From NCBI RefSeq assembly GCF_016918855.1, contig NZ_JADKYB010000001.1:496001-560000 (forward strand): DNA of 64,000 bases, given 5' to 3'. Positions 54,420 through 63,627 of this stretch are shown in pieces (positions within the stretch are counted from its first letter, which is position 1; each line of letters begins with the position of its first letter). Under the pieces are notes generated by a model. It was not told the origin of the DNA and did no database searches. It worked only from the letters and a program-made list of their open reading frames with translations. The stretch is from Actinacidiphila acididurans. GTDB taxonomy: Bacteria; Actinomycetota; Actinomycetes; Streptomycetales; Streptomycetaceae. The translations under genes and the position numbers were made by a program.

Positions 54420-55180
54420 GCGGTCACTCCGATCAGCTCGGCCAGGTCGGCGACCACCGTGTCGGCGCCGTGGCTGCGCAGTTCGTCGGCCTGGCCCACC
54501 CGGTCCACGCCCACCACGTAGCCGAACCGTCCGGACCGGCCGGCGTCCATGCCGACCAGCGCGTCCTCGAACACCGCGGCCTGCTCGGCGGCGACGCCGA
54601 GCTCCTCGGCGGCCGCCAGGAAGGTGTCCGGCTTGGGTTTGCCGCGCAGGCCGCGCTCCGCGGCGAGCCGCCCGTCCACCCGTACGTCGATCAGGTCCGT
54701 GAGGCCGGCCGAGGCGAGCACGTCGCGGGCGTTGGCGCTGGACGACACGCAGGCGGTGCGCAGCCCCGCCTTGCGCACCGCCTCCAGGTAACGCACCGAT
54801 CCCGGGTACGGCTGCACCCCCTCGGTCCTGATCTTCTCCAGCACCAGCAGGTTCTTGCGGTTGCCCAGGCCGTGCACGGTCTGCCGCTCCGGCGGGTCGT
54901 CCTCCTCGCCCTCGGGCAGTTCGATGTCACGCGAGGCCAGGAAGGTGCGGACGCCGTCGGCCCGCGGCCGGCCGTCCACGTACCGGTCGTAGTCCTCGTG
55001 GGCGTCGAACGGCCGGAAGTCGTCCCCCTGCAGGTTCCGCAGGAAGTCGTCGAACATCTGCTTCCAGGCCGCGGCATGCACTTTCGCGGTGGGCGTGAGC
55101 ACCCCGTCGAGGTCGAACAGGCAGGCTCGTACGCCCGCGGGCAGGCCGATCTCCGTCATGAGGCTTTCTGTGCCCGGCAC
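54416..55180 (-). CDS. Beta-phosphoglucomutase-family HAD hydrolase
   Basis: The HAD fold is clear: the nucleophile motif LFDLDGVLTPTAKVHAAAWKQMFD, CVSSSANARDVL (motif II) and GKPKPDTFLAA with FEDALVGMDAGRSG (motifs III and IV). The cap domain has PFDAHEDYDRYVDGRPR, near the family's substrate loop. It converts beta-glucose 1-phosphate to glucose 6-phosphate and is fused in translation with the GH65 gene (ATGA). The start is GTG 55180 or, less likely, ATG 55159; both ribosome sites are weak. Confidence 0.9.
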   Translation of the reverse strand: MPGTESLMTEIGLPAGVRACLFDLDGVLTPTAKVHAAAWKQMFDDFLRNLQGDDFRPFDAHEDYDRYVDGRPRADGVRTFLASRDIELPEGEEDDPPERQTVHGLGNRKNLLVLEKIRTEGVQPYPGSVRYLEAVRKAGLRTACVSSSANARDVLASAGLTDLIDVRVDGRLAAERGLRGKPKPDTFLAAAEELGVAAEQAAVFEDALVGMDAGRSGRFGYVVGVDRVGQADELRSHGADTVVADLAELIGVTA

Positions 55181-55311
55181 CTGCCCCTGTCATGCATATC
55201 GTCATACAAGTCCGCCCGAACGCCCGATCGGCCCAACGCGTGCGACCCCGGGCCGCGTCCGCGGACACGGCCCGGGGTGCCACAACTCTCCGACATGCCC
55301 GCGGACGCGGC

Positions 55312-55971
55312 TCAGGCACCCAGCCGGTTGATCTCCGGACTGCGCAGCACATGCGGCCCCCCGCCGGCCAGCCGCACCACCGCCAGCATCGCCCGGCCCA
55401 GCTCATGGGTGGTCGTGACATGACCGGGCAAAACCCGCCGCAGCACCGGGTAGAGCCACGACGTCAGCGCGTACATCACCCGGTACCAGCGGGTCCGGGA
55501 CCGCTCGCCGTGCACCGGCTGGATCCAGCCGGGCCGGAACATGTACGCCCGCATGTCCATCGACAGCAGCACGTTCTCGGTCCGGCCCTTGACCCGGGCC
55601 CACGCCGACCGGCCGCGCTCGGTGCTGTCGGTGCCCTCGCCCGAGACATAGGTGAAGGTCAGCTCCGGGTGCGCGACCGCGTGGGCGGCGGCCAGCGCGT
55701 AGCCGTAGGTGATCCGCTCGTACTCCTCGGGACCGCGGCCGGCCGCCGACACCCCCAGGCAGTAGAAGCACGCGTCGGCCCCGCGCAGTTCCCCGGCCAC
55801 CGCCGAGAGGTCGGTGAAGTCGTCGTGCACCACCTCGCGCACCTTGGGCCCGCCGCGCTCCAGCGGGCGCCGTACCACCGCCACCACCTCGGTCACCTCC
55901 GGATCCAGCAGGCAGGCGCGCAGCACGCCCTGCCCGACCATTCCGGAGGCACCGAAAAGGATCACCTTCAT
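55312..55971 (-). CDS. NAD(P)-binding atypical SDR (NmrA/epimerase-like)
   Basis: The 219-residue protein begins MKVILFGASGMVGQGVLRACL, an atypical SDR nucleotide motif, and has FYCLGVSAAG and FTYVSGEGTDS in place of a classic YxxxK triad. The C-terminal region is short. It may be a redox-sensing or epimerase-like protein. GGGAGGGG precedes ATG 55971. The next gene downstream in the same direction encodes another Rossmann protein. Confidence 0.78.
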   Translation of the reverse strand: MKVILFGASGMVGQGVLRACLLDPEVTEVVAVVRRPLERGGPKVREVVHDDFTDLSAVAGELRGADACFYCLGVSAAGRGPEEYERITYGYALAAAHAVAHPELTFTYVSGEGTDSTERGRSAWARVKGRTENVLLSMDMRAYMFRPGWIQPVHGERSRTRWYRVMYALTSWLYPVLRRVLPGHVTTTHELGRAMLAVVRLAGGGPHVLRSPEINRLGA

Positions 55972-56042
55972 CGCCGGGCCGTCCCCTCCCTGTCCCGTAC
56001 CGCGGGCGGCGTCCGGTACGGACGCCGCCGGGACAGTGTGCC

Positions 56043-56681
56043 CTACTCGGCGACCACCACGATCTTGTGCAGGTACGCGCGTTCGACGGCCTCCCGCAGG
56101 ATGAACTCCGCCACGTCCGCCCGGGACACCTTGGCCAGGGTGCCGAGGTCCAGGTGCTCGCCGGTGCGGTAGCGGTGGGTGCGCGGGCCGTTGGTGAGCG
56201 TCGCCGGGTAGACCAGGGTCCAGTCCAGGCCGCTGGTGCGCAGCACCCGCTCGCCGACCACCTTGTCGGCGAAGGCCGGCCCGAGGAAGACCTTGTACAG
56301 CGTGCGCAGCGGCAGCGGTGCCCGGTCGGCGGTCTCGCCCACGCCGTACGCGGACAGGAACACCACCCGGTCCACCCCCGCCTCCTCCATCGCGCGGACG
56401 ATCACCGGGGTCGCCTCCCGGATCACCGTGGGCTTGATCAGGCCCGTGATCGTCCGCTCGCCGCCCAGCGCGCTGACCACCACGTCCTGTCCGCTGATTG
56501 CCATGGTCACCGCGTCCTGGTCGTCGGTCACCTCGCCGATCGCCACCGTCAGCAGCGGGTGCGGCGCGGGGGCCTTGGCCGGCGAGCGGACGAACGCGGT
56601 CACCTCGTGGCCGGCGGCCAGCGCCTGCGCGACGATCTGGCGTCCGGTCAGCCCGTTGGCCCCGAATACGACGATCCTCAC
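56043..56681 (-). CDS. NAD(P)-binding atypical SDR (NmrA-like)
   Basis: The 212-residue protein starts MRIVVFGANGLTGRQIVAQAL and has VVSALGG, VFLSAYGVGETADRAPLPLR and TLVYPATLTNG, the pattern of NAD(P)-dependent epimerase/NmrA-like proteins such as biliverdin-reductase-type SDRs. It lies 71 bp upstream of the related gene at 55312-55971 in the same direction. The substrate is unknown. Confidence 0.8.
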   Translation of the reverse strand: MRIVVFGANGLTGRQIVAQALAAGHEVTAFVRSPAKAPAPHPLLTVAIGEVTDDQDAVTMAISGQDVVVSALGGERTITGLIKPTVIREATPVIVRAMEEAGVDRVVFLSAYGVGETADRAPLPLRTLYKVFLGPAFADKVVGERVLRTSGLDWTLVYPATLTNGPRTHRYRTGEHLDLGTLAKVSRADVAEFILREAVERAYLHKIVVVAE

Positions 56682-56801
56682 GCTGTCCTCCTCGCCCCGC
56701 CGCGCGCCCCCCTTCCTCCGCGGTTCCCGTCCAGCGTGGCCGTCCGCGCCGCCCGGCGCCAGCCGCGGTGCCCGATTGTCGCCCGTACGGGGCGGCTCGT
56801 A

Positions 56802-57791
56802 CTACGGCAGGACCTGGATCTTGCGGCCCTGGCCGGCCTGGAACCGCTGGAGCGCGGCGGCGTAGTCCACCAGCGGCAGGCGGTCGCTGATGAAGACCTC
56901 CGGGTCCAGGACGCCGCCGGCGAAGAGCTCGGCGGCCCGTTCGTAGCTGTGCAGCACCGCCATGGAGCCGGTGATGGTGATCTCCTGGTTGTAGATCCGG
57001 TACGGCTCGATGGTGGCGCGGGCGGCGTAGTCGGCCACGCCGAACTGCAGGAAGGTGCCGCCCTTGCCGACCCGGCCCAGCGCGTCCTGGATGGCCGCGG
57101 CGTTGCCGGTGGCGTCGATGACCACGTCCCAGTCGCGCGGGCGGGTGATCTCGTCGGCGCTGGTGGCGGCCCGGCTGCAGCCCAGCTGCCGGGCGGTGAC
57201 CAGGCGCTCCTCGTTGATGTCGACCATGTCCACGGTCGCGGCGCCGGTGCGCTTGGCCAGCTCCAGCATCATCAGGCCCATGGTGCCCGAGCCGTAGATC
57301 AGCACATGGCTGGCCAGGGAGGAGCGCAGGATGTCGTAGCCGCGTACCGCGCAGGACAACGGCTCGATCAGGGCCGCGTCCTGGGTGCGGATGTGCTCGG
57401 GGAGCTTGACGCAGTTGGCGGCCGGGGCGGCGGCGTACTCGGCGGCGCCGCCGGGCACGGTCACCCCGATCGCGGCCCACCGCTCGCACAGGTTGCTGCG
57501 GCCGATGCGGCAGTAGTGGCACTCGTGGCAGTACAGCGAGGGGTCGACGGCCACCTGGTCGCCGACCGCCAGGTCCGCCACCCCGGCGCCGACGGCGACG
57601 ATCTCGCCGGCGAACTCGTGCCCCGGCACGATCGGCAGCGTGGGGGCGAACTCGCCCTGCAGGATGTGCAGATCGGTGCCGCACAGGCCGCAGGCGGCGA
57701 CCTGCACCACGACCTCGCCGGGGCCGGGGGTGGGGTCGTCCACGGTCTCGATGCCGACGGTGCCGGGGGCGCTGATGACGGCTGCTTTCAC
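56802..57791 (-). CDS. Zinc-dependent medium-chain dehydrogenase (sorbitol/polyol type)
   Basis: The 329-residue MDR has the catalytic-zinc motif CGLCGTDLHI, GHEFAGEIV and the structural-zinc cluster CHECHYCRIGRSNLC. The nucleotide motif is LIYGSGTMGLMMLELAKRTGA, followed by VDINEERL, whose acid favours NAD. It ends the operon of a polyol-type ABC transporter, so it probably oxidises the imported sugar alcohol to a ketose. Confidence 0.93.
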   Translation of the reverse strand: MKAAVISAPGTVGIETVDDPTPGPGEVVVQVAACGLCGTDLHILQGEFAPTLPIVPGHEFAGEIVAVGAGVADLAVGDQVAVDPSLYCHECHYCRIGRSNLCERWAAIGVTVPGGAAEYAAAPAANCVKLPEHIRTQDAALIEPLSCAVRGYDILRSSLASHVLIYGSGTMGLMMLELAKRTGAATVDMVDINEERLVTARQLGCSRAATSADEITRPRDWDVVIDATGNAAAIQDALGRVGKGGTFLQFGVADYAARATIEPYRIYNQEITITGSMAVLHSYERAAELFAGGVLDPEVFISDRLPLVDYAAALQRFQAGQGRKIQVLP

Positions 57792-57840
57792 TTGACGGCT
57801 CCAGGGATCGGGATCATGCGGTTCTCGGGCTTCACACGGG

Positions 57841-58725
57841 TCATTTGACGGCGCCCAGGGACAGGCCCTGGACGAGCTTGTCCTGGGCGGCGAATCCGGC
57901 GGCCAGCACGGGCAGTGAGATGCACACCGCGGCGGCGCACACCTTGGCCAGGAACAGGCCCTGGCTGGTGACGAAGCCGGTCAGGAACACCGGCGCGGTG
58001 CCGGCCACCACACCGGTCAGCACCCGGGCGAACAGCAGCTCGTTCCAGGAGAAGATGAACGAGATCAGCGAGGTCGCCGCGATCCCCGGCATCACCACCG
58101 GGGCCACGATGCGGACCAGCACGGTGGGCAGGCCCGCGCCGTCGATCGCCGCGGCCTCCATGATCGCCACCGGCACGTCGGCCAGGAAGGACCGCATCAT
58201 CCACACCGCGATCGGCAGGTTCATCGAGGTGTAGAGGATGACCAGCAGCCAGATGTTGTCCAGCAGGCCGGCGTTCTTGGCGATGAGATACACCGGCAGC
58301 AGCCCCGCCACGGCCGGCAGCATCTTGGTGGACAGGAAGAAGAACATCACGTCGGTCCACTTCCGGACCGGCTTGACCGACAGCGCGTACGCCGCCGGGA
58401 TGGCCAGCACCAGCACCAGGACGGTCGAGGCGAGGGCCGCGGTCAGGGAGTTGACGAGCGGCGGCCAGGGGCTGACCCCGGTGCCGGACCCGAAGAACTC
58501 CCGGTAGCCGTTCAGGGTCAGCGGGGCGGCCAGGTGCGGCGGGTTGGCCGCCGCGTCCTGCTCGCTGTGGAAGGAGGTGAGCACCATCCAGGCGAACGGC
58601 AGGAAGAACACGATCCCGCCGAGCCAGGCCAGCAGGCCCAGCAGGGCGCCGTTGCGCCGGGAGCGCCGGCGCAACGTGCGCGCGGCGGGTGCGATGCGTA
58701 CGGGGGTTGCGGTCGCGGCGGCCAT
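57841..58725 (-). CDS. Carbohydrate ABC permease (MalG type)
   Basis: The 294-residue permease has six hydrophobic segments and the EAA loop EAAAIDGAGLPTVLVRIVAPVVMPG. Its ATG overlaps the stop of the other permease gene (TGATG). Together they form the membrane channel of the CUT1 transporter. No ATPase gene is found in this operon; many Streptomyces CUT1 systems share MsiK. Confidence 0.92.
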   Translation of the reverse strand: MAAATATPVRIAPAARTLRRRSRRNGALLGLLAWLGGIVFFLPFAWMVLTSFHSEQDAAANPPHLAAPLTLNGYREFFGSGTGVSPWPPLVNSLTAALASTVLVLVLAIPAAYALSVKPVRKWTDVMFFFLSTKMLPAVAGLLPVYLIAKNAGLLDNIWLLVILYTSMNLPIAVWMMRSFLADVPVAIMEAAAIDGAGLPTVLVRIVAPVVMPGIAATSLISFIFSWNELLFARVLTGVVAGTAPVFLTGFVTSQGLFLAKVCAAAVCISLPVLAAGFAAQDKLVQGLSLGAVK

Positions 58726-59702
58726 CAGCGGCTCTCCTCCTTCAGCAGCGACGAGACGGTGCGCAGCGCGAAGGTCGCCACCAGGATCGACAGCACCACG
58801 ACGATCACGCCCTCCGCGGACGCCTGCCCGTAGTCGTGGGCCTGGTAGAAGGTGGTGTAGACGGTGTACGGCAGGTTCGCGGTGCCCAGCCCGCCGGAGG
58901 TCAGGGTGAACACGGCGTCGAAGTTCTGCACCACGTACACCGTGCCGAGCAGCGCGGCCAGTTCCAGGTAGCGGCGCAGGTGCGGGAAGGTCAGGTAGCG
59001 GAAGACCTGCCAGGAACTCGCGCCGTCCACCCGCGCCGCCTCGGTGACGTCCGCCGGCCGGGACTGCAGGCCGGCCAGCAGGATCAGCATCATGAACGGC
59101 GTCCACTGCCAGATCAGCGACGCCTCCACGGCCAGCTTCGGGTTCTGCGACAGCCAGTCCGGCTGCGGCGCGTTGTCGCTGCCGAACAGGCGCCAGGCCC
59201 AGTTCAGGGTGCCGTCGATCAGGCCGTACGAGGCGTTGTACAGCGCGTGCTTCCACAGCAGCGCCGAGGCCACCGGAACCACCAGGAACGGCGTGATGAG
59301 CATGGTGCGCACCACGCCCCGTCCCAGGAACTTGCGGTCCAGCAGCAGCGCGAGGCCCAGGCCCAGCACCAGGCTGACCGCCACCACCGCCACCGTCAGC
59401 ACCACCGTGGTGGTCAGCGACGAGCGCAGTTGCGGATCGGTGAACTCGGTGCGGTAGTTGGCGAAGCCGGCCCAGCCGCGATTGCCGGGGTCCAGCGCGT
59501 TCCAGCGCATGAACGAGATCACCAGGGTGCCCACGAACGGCAGTTGGGTGACCACGATCATGAACAGCAGGGCCGGCAGGAGGGGGGCCCGCCGGGCCCA
59601 GACACCGCGCGGGCGTGGCGCGCGGGACTGCGGGGAGGCGGTCCGCTCGGCCGCCTGCGGTGCCCGGATCCGGCGGGTGATCGAAGGGGTGGGGCTCGTC
59701 AT
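58725..59702 (-). CDS. Carbohydrate ABC permease (MalF type)
   Basis: The 325-residue protein has a basic N-terminal arm, six hydrophobic segments and the EAA loop EAARVDGASSWQVFRYLTFPHLRR. It follows the binding-protein gene by 73 bp and overlaps the second permease gene. Confidence 0.92.
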   Translation of the reverse strand: MTSPTPSITRRIRAPQAAERTASPQSRAPRPRGVWARRAPLLPALLFMIVVTQLPFVGTLVISFMRWNALDPGNRGWAGFANYRTEFTDPQLRSSLTTTVVLTVAVVAVSLVLGLGLALLLDRKFLGRGVVRTMLITPFLVVPVASALLWKHALYNASYGLIDGTLNWAWRLFGSDNAPQPDWLSQNPKLAVEASLIWQWTPFMMLILLAGLQSRPADVTEAARVDGASSWQVFRYLTFPHLRRYLELAALLGTVYVVQNFDAVFTLTSGGLGTANLPYTVYTTFYQAHDYGQASAEGVIVVVLSILVATFALRTVSSLLKEESR

Positions 59703-59775
59703 GATCTGCTCTCCGCTTCGCGTCCGGCTTCCCGGCCGGTCACTCCGGGAAGCCGCCGTACGGTGGCCGGCACGG

Positions 59776-61143
59776 TCACTTCTTCGCGTACGTCGTCGCG
59801 ACCTTGGCCGCCAGCGACTGGCTCGCCTTCAGGGCCGAGTCCACGCTGGTGCGGCCGGCGATGGCGGAGCTGATCTCCTGCGAGACCTGCGTGCCCAGGT
59901 TGGTGAACTCCGGGATGCCGACGAACTGGATGCCGGGCGCGGGCCGCGGCTGCACGCCGGGGCTGGACGGGTTGGCCGCCTCCAGCGCGGTCAGGGTCGG
60001 CTTGGCGAAGGCCGAGGAGGCCGCCACGTACTGCGCGTTGGAGTACGTCGAGGTGCGCTTGCCGGCCGGGACCCGCGACCAGCCGAGCTGCTGCCCGACC
60101 AGGTTCTCGTAGCCCTTGCCGGAGGCCCAGGAGATGAACTTCCAGGCGTCGTCCTGGTGCTTGCTCGCCTTCTGCACGCCCCAGGCCCAGGTGTACAGCC
60201 AGCCCGAGCTCTTGGTCCGGTCGACCGGCGCGGGCACGTAGCCGACCTTGCCGGCCACCGGGGAGTCCTTGGCCTCCAGGGATCCGGCCGCGGACGTGGC
60301 GTCGTACCACATGGCGACCTTGCCCTGCTCCATGTCGGTCAGGCACTCGGTGAAGCCGGCCTGCGGGGCGCCGGCCTCGCCGTGGGACCGCACCAGGTCC
60401 ACGTAGAACTTCACCGCCTTGGTGAAGGCGGGGCTGTCCACCTGCGCGTTCCAGCTCTGGTCGAACCAGGTGCCGCCCATGGTGTTGACGACCGTGGTCA
60501 GCGGCGCGATCAGCTCGCCCCAGCCGGGCTGGCCGCGCAGGCAGATGCCCTTCATCCCGGACTGCGCGCCGTCCGCCTTGGCCGCCAGGTCCGCCACCTG
60601 GGTCCAGGTCGGATTGGCCGGCATCGTCAGGCCCTTCGCGGCGAACACGTCCTTGCGGTACATCAGGAACGAGGACTCGCCGTAGAACGGCTCGGCGTAG
60701 ACGTCCCCGTTGTACGTCAGCGACTGCTGCATGGCGGGCAGGATGTCGCTCTGCGCGAAGCCGGTGTCGGCCTTGGCCTGCGCGGTCAGTGGCGCCAGCC
60801 AGCCGTTCTTGGCGTAGATCGGCGTCTCGTAGTTGCTGATGGTGGCCACGTCGTACTGGCCGGCCTGGCTGGAGAAGTCCTGGGTGATCTTGTCGCGGAC
60901 GTCGTCCTCGGGCAGCACCGTGAAGTTCACCTTGATGCCGGTGGACTTGGTGAAGTTGGCCGCGGTGAGCTTCTGCAGGTCCATCATCTGCGGGTTGTTC
61001 ACCATCAGGACGTTGATGGAGTGCGACCCCGAGCCGCCGCCTGCTCCGCCGGCGCCGGAACAGGCCGCGGCCAGGAGCGTGCCGCACACCGCCAGCGTGA
61101 GGGCCGGCAGGACGCGTCGGGTCGTTCTCGATGTGGGTGTCAT
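59776..61143 (-). CDS. CUT1 sugar/polyol-binding lipoprotein
   Basis: The 455-residue protein has a lipobox LAAAC (Cys28), then the family-1 binding-protein features: INVLMVNNPQMMDLQKLT, FTKSTGIKVNFTVLP, YDVATISNYE and CLTDMEQGKVAMWYDATSAAG. The last motif resembles those of mannitol/sorbitol-binding proteins. It heads the operon binding protein-MalF-MalG-dehydrogenase. A palindrome lies 81 bp upstream. Confidence 0.9.
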   Translation of the reverse strand: MTPTSRTTRRVLPALTLAVCGTLLAAACSGAGGAGGGSGSHSINVLMVNNPQMMDLQKLTAANFTKSTGIKVNFTVLPEDDVRDKITQDFSSQAGQYDVATISNYETPIYAKNGWLAPLTAQAKADTGFAQSDILPAMQQSLTYNGDVYAEPFYGESSFLMYRKDVFAAKGLTMPANPTWTQVADLAAKADGAQSGMKGICLRGQPGWGELIAPLTTVVNTMGGTWFDQSWNAQVDSPAFTKAVKFYVDLVRSHGEAGAPQAGFTECLTDMEQGKVAMWYDATSAAGSLEAKDSPVAGKVGYVPAPVDRTKSSGWLYTWAWGVQKASKHQDDAWKFISWASGKGYENLVGQQLGWSRVPAGKRTSTYSNAQYVAASSAFAKPTLTALEAANPSSPGVQPRPAPGIQFVGIPEFTNLGTQVSQEISSAIAGRTSVDSALKASQSLAAKVATTYAKK

Positions 61144-61223
61144 GATGTCCCTTTCATGACCAGGGGAGGGTTGCGGATGCGCCCGCGGACACGAGGGCAG
61201 CCCGCAGCGGCGTGGGGGTGTGG

Positions 61224-61239
61224 CGTACGCGTGCGTACG
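61224..61239. promoter_or_regulatory. Palindromic operator candidate for the polyol operon
   Basis: CGTACGC-GT-GCGTACG is a perfect 7-bp inverted repeat with a 2-bp spacer. It lies in the 190-bp gap between the DeoR-type regulator and the binding protein, 81 bp before the latter's start. It is the likely binding site for that regulator. Confidence 0.5.
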
Positions 61240-61333
61240 GTGAGGGCGGTTCGGTGGAGGGGGTGGGGGAGAGCGGTGGAGGGATGCCGGGAGACGGGAA
61301 GTGGCGGTGCGGGGCGGGCCGGCGGCCCGCCGG

Positions 61334-62101
61334 TCAGACCCTGAAGACGCGCGGCCCCAGCAGTGCGTAGCGATGTGCCTCGGCGCTGGACAGACCGGTG
61401 TCGGTCACGATCGCCTCGAAGTCGGCGACCTCGGCGAAGCGGCAGAAGCTGCTCGCGCCGAACTTGCTGTGGTGGCCCATGAACACCCGCCGCCGGGAAA
61501 CCTCGAGCGCCTTGGCCTTGACGTCGGCGACGACCGGGTCGGGTGTGGTCAGGCCGAGTTCGCGGGAGATGCCGTTCGACCCGACGAAGGCCAGGTCGAT
61601 GACGAAGCCCGCGAGCATCGCGGTGGCCCAGGAGCCGACGGTGGCCAGAGTCCGGGCCCGGACCCGGCCGCCGAGCAGCAGCACGGTGGTGTTGGGCGAG
61701 TCGGCGATCGCCGCGGCCGTGGACAGCGACGCGGTGACCACGGTCAGCGGCCGGTCGCCGGGCAGCATGGCGGCAAGGAGCTGCGGGGTGTAGCCCTCGT
61801 CCACGAACACCGTCTCGGCCTCGCCCAGCAGCTTGACGGCCTCCGCGGCGATCCGGCGCTTGTCGGCGACGTGCAGGGTGACCCGCTGGGCCAGATCGGT
61901 TTCGAAGCCCGCGCCCTCGACGGGGTAGGCGCCGCCGTAGGTGCGGCGGACCAGTCCCCGGCGCTCCAGTACCCCGAGGTCGCGGCGGATGGTCTCCGGT
62001 GCGACCTTCAGGTCCGAGGCCATGGCGGTGACCTCGACCTGGCCCTGGTGGCGCGCGAGAGCGAGGATGCGGTGCTGGCGTTCCTGGGCCCGCATGGTCA
62101 C
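61334..62101 (-). CDS. DeoR/GlpR-family transcriptional regulator
   Basis: The 255-residue regulator has the N-terminal wHTH motif RQHRILALARHQGQVEVTAMASDLKVAPETIRRDLGVLERRGLVRRTYGGA (residues 7-57) and a C-terminal sugar-phosphate sensor domain with FVDEGYTPQLLA, GVRVRARTLATVG-like and FVGSNGIS motifs. The DeoR group commonly represses sugar and polyol genes and responds to phosphorylated sugars. It is directly upstream of, and collinear with, the polyol transport operon. Confidence 0.93.
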   Translation of the reverse strand: MTMRAQERQHRILALARHQGQVEVTAMASDLKVAPETIRRDLGVLERRGLVRRTYGGAYPVEGAGFETDLAQRVTLHVADKRRIAAEAVKLLGEAETVFVDEGYTPQLLAAMLPGDRPLTVVTASLSTAAAIADSPNTTVLLLGGRVRARTLATVGSWATAMLAGFVIDLAFVGSNGISRELGLTTPDPVVADVKAKALEVSRRRVFMGHHSKFGASSFCRFAEVADFEAIVTDTGLSSAEAHRYALLGPRVFRV

Positions 62102-62607
62102 CCCACCTCGCTTCGTCGCAGCTTCGTTGCCGGTCCGGGCAGAAAGTGCCCGGTGGTGCCCGTGGAAGAGTTATACCAATCCCCTCCGGCCCGACCAGGG
62201 CCCGTAACGGACAACAAACGGCCCGGTTGGGCCCGGATCGGAATCCCGTCGTCGCAGGCGGATACGGGTCTTGGGAGCGGAACATGGAAATCCGCACCCG
62301 GCGGCTCCCGATTCGTGCCCGATCCGGGCTCTGCCCGGTGCGGGACACCGGACACCGGCCCCGCGTGTCACGGGCGCCACTGCTGACTCCCGCTTACTGA
62401 TACCCGCCGGGCATCACAGGCGCGGGAAAGGGTCTTGGACGCCACCCCGGCTCCGCCCGCACTCTGGAAACACGCGGGTCGGGAGCCCTCCCGGTACCGG
62501 GACGGGCGGCCGCCGCACCGCGCGCGCCGCCCGCTCACCGGCCCCGTGACGACCGGTCCGCGACAACCGCTCCGGCAGCTCGGAGACCCGACTGTGCGGA
62601 ATTGCGG
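62102..62607. other. Long divergent intergenic region
   Basis: The 574-bp space between the DeoR and epimerase genes holds no gene I can support. Near the DeoR start the minus strand reads GGTATAACT at about 62168-62176, a possible -10 element. The last 70 bp before the epimerase carry the tandem repeats listed separately. Confidence 0.6.
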
Positions 62608-62660
62608 CTTCCACTACCTCGACAACTCGACAACTTCCACAACTTCGACAACCTCGACAC
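62608..62660 (+). repeat. Six short tandem repeats of CTCGACAA/CTTCCACAA type
   Basis: Units of 8 or 9 bp with consensus C(T)TCGACAA run from 62608 to 62660. Two units are identical (62618-62625 and 62626-62633). The array ends 15 bp before the epimerase start. It may bind the LysR protein or another regulator. The less GC-rich character stands out. Confidence 0.6.
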
Positions 62661-62675
62661 GAAGGGTGCGTCCTC

Positions 62676-63548
62676 ATGCGTGTTTTCCTCACCGGCGGCT
62701 CCGGCTACCTCGGCCGGGCGACCCTGCGGGCCCTGGTCCGCGACGGCATCGAGGTCGCCGCACTGGCCCGCGGCGACTCCTCGGCCCGGACGCTGCGCGA
62801 CCTGGGTGCCACACCGGTCCAGGGCGGGCTGACCGACCTCGCGGTCCTGCGCGACGCCGCCGCGCGGGCCGACGGGGCGATCCACCTGGCCTCCCACGCC
62901 GGGCCCGACACCGCCGCGATCGACCTGGCCGCCGCGCAGGCGATGCAGGACGGGCTCGGCGACCGTGGCACGTACGTGCACACCGGCGGCGTGTGGGTGT
63001 ACGGCAACACCGACGGGGTGGTCGACGAGACCTCCCCGCAGCGGCCGCCGCGGCTGACCGCCTGGCGGCTGGAGAACGAGAAGCGGGTGCTGGCCGCGGC
63101 GGCCGACGGCGGACGGCCCGTCCTGGTCATGCCCGGTCTGGTCTACGGCCACGGCGGCGGCCTCGCGGACGCCTTCCTCACCGAACCGGCCCGCACCACC
63201 GGAGCGGTCCCGGTCATCGGCGACGGCGCCAACCACTGGGCGCTGGTGCACGTCGACGACATCGCCGAGCTGTACGTGCGGGCGCTGCGGGCCGCGCCCG
63301 GCTCCGTCTACGCCGGCGTCAGCGACCAGAACCTTCCGCTCGTGGACATCGCCCGCGCCCTGGCGGAGTCCATCGGCCTGCCCGGCAGCGTCGAACCGAT
63401 CGACTACGCCGAGGCCGAACGCCGCATGGGTCCGATCGCCGAGGCCTTCGCCCTGGACCAGCAGCTCACCGGCGCCAAGGCCCGCCGCGAGCTGGGCTGG
63501 ACCCCGACCCGGCTGGACGCGCTGGCGGAGCTGGCGACGGGCAAGTAG
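62676..63548 (+). CDS. NAD-dependent epimerase/dehydratase
   Basis: The 290-residue extended SDR has the nucleotide motif FLTGGSGYLGRATLRALVRDG, the acidic region at GDSSARTLRDLG, HLASHAGP, VHTGGVWVYGNT (where the usual Tyr of YxxxK is displaced) and ALVHVDDIAELYVRAL. GAAGGG precedes ATG 62676. It converges with a LysR-type gene. The substrate is unknown. Confidence 0.85.
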   Translation: MRVFLTGGSGYLGRATLRALVRDGIEVAALARGDSSARTLRDLGATPVQGGLTDLAVLRDAAARADGAIHLASHAGPDTAAIDLAAAQAMQDGLGDRGTYVHTGGVWVYGNTDGVVDETSPQRPPRLTAWRLENEKRVLAAAADGGRPVLVMPGLVYGHGGGLADAFLTEPARTTGAVPVIGDGANHWALVHVDDIAELYVRALRAAPGSVYAGVSDQNLPLVDIARALAESIGLPGSVEPIDYAEAERRMGPIAEAFALDQQLTGAKARRELGWTPTRLDALAELATGK

Positions 63549-63627
63549 GAGCTCTCGCCGGCCTACGGGGGCACCTCGCCCGGAAGGGGTCCGGGGCCGG
63601 CGGCGATGACGGGCGGCACGCCGCCGG

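Noticed and set aside
55312-57684. A 790-codon minus-strand frame covering three genes
   Set aside because: Only the segment from ATG 55971 to 55312 shows a protein family; the rest is a shadow of two other genes.
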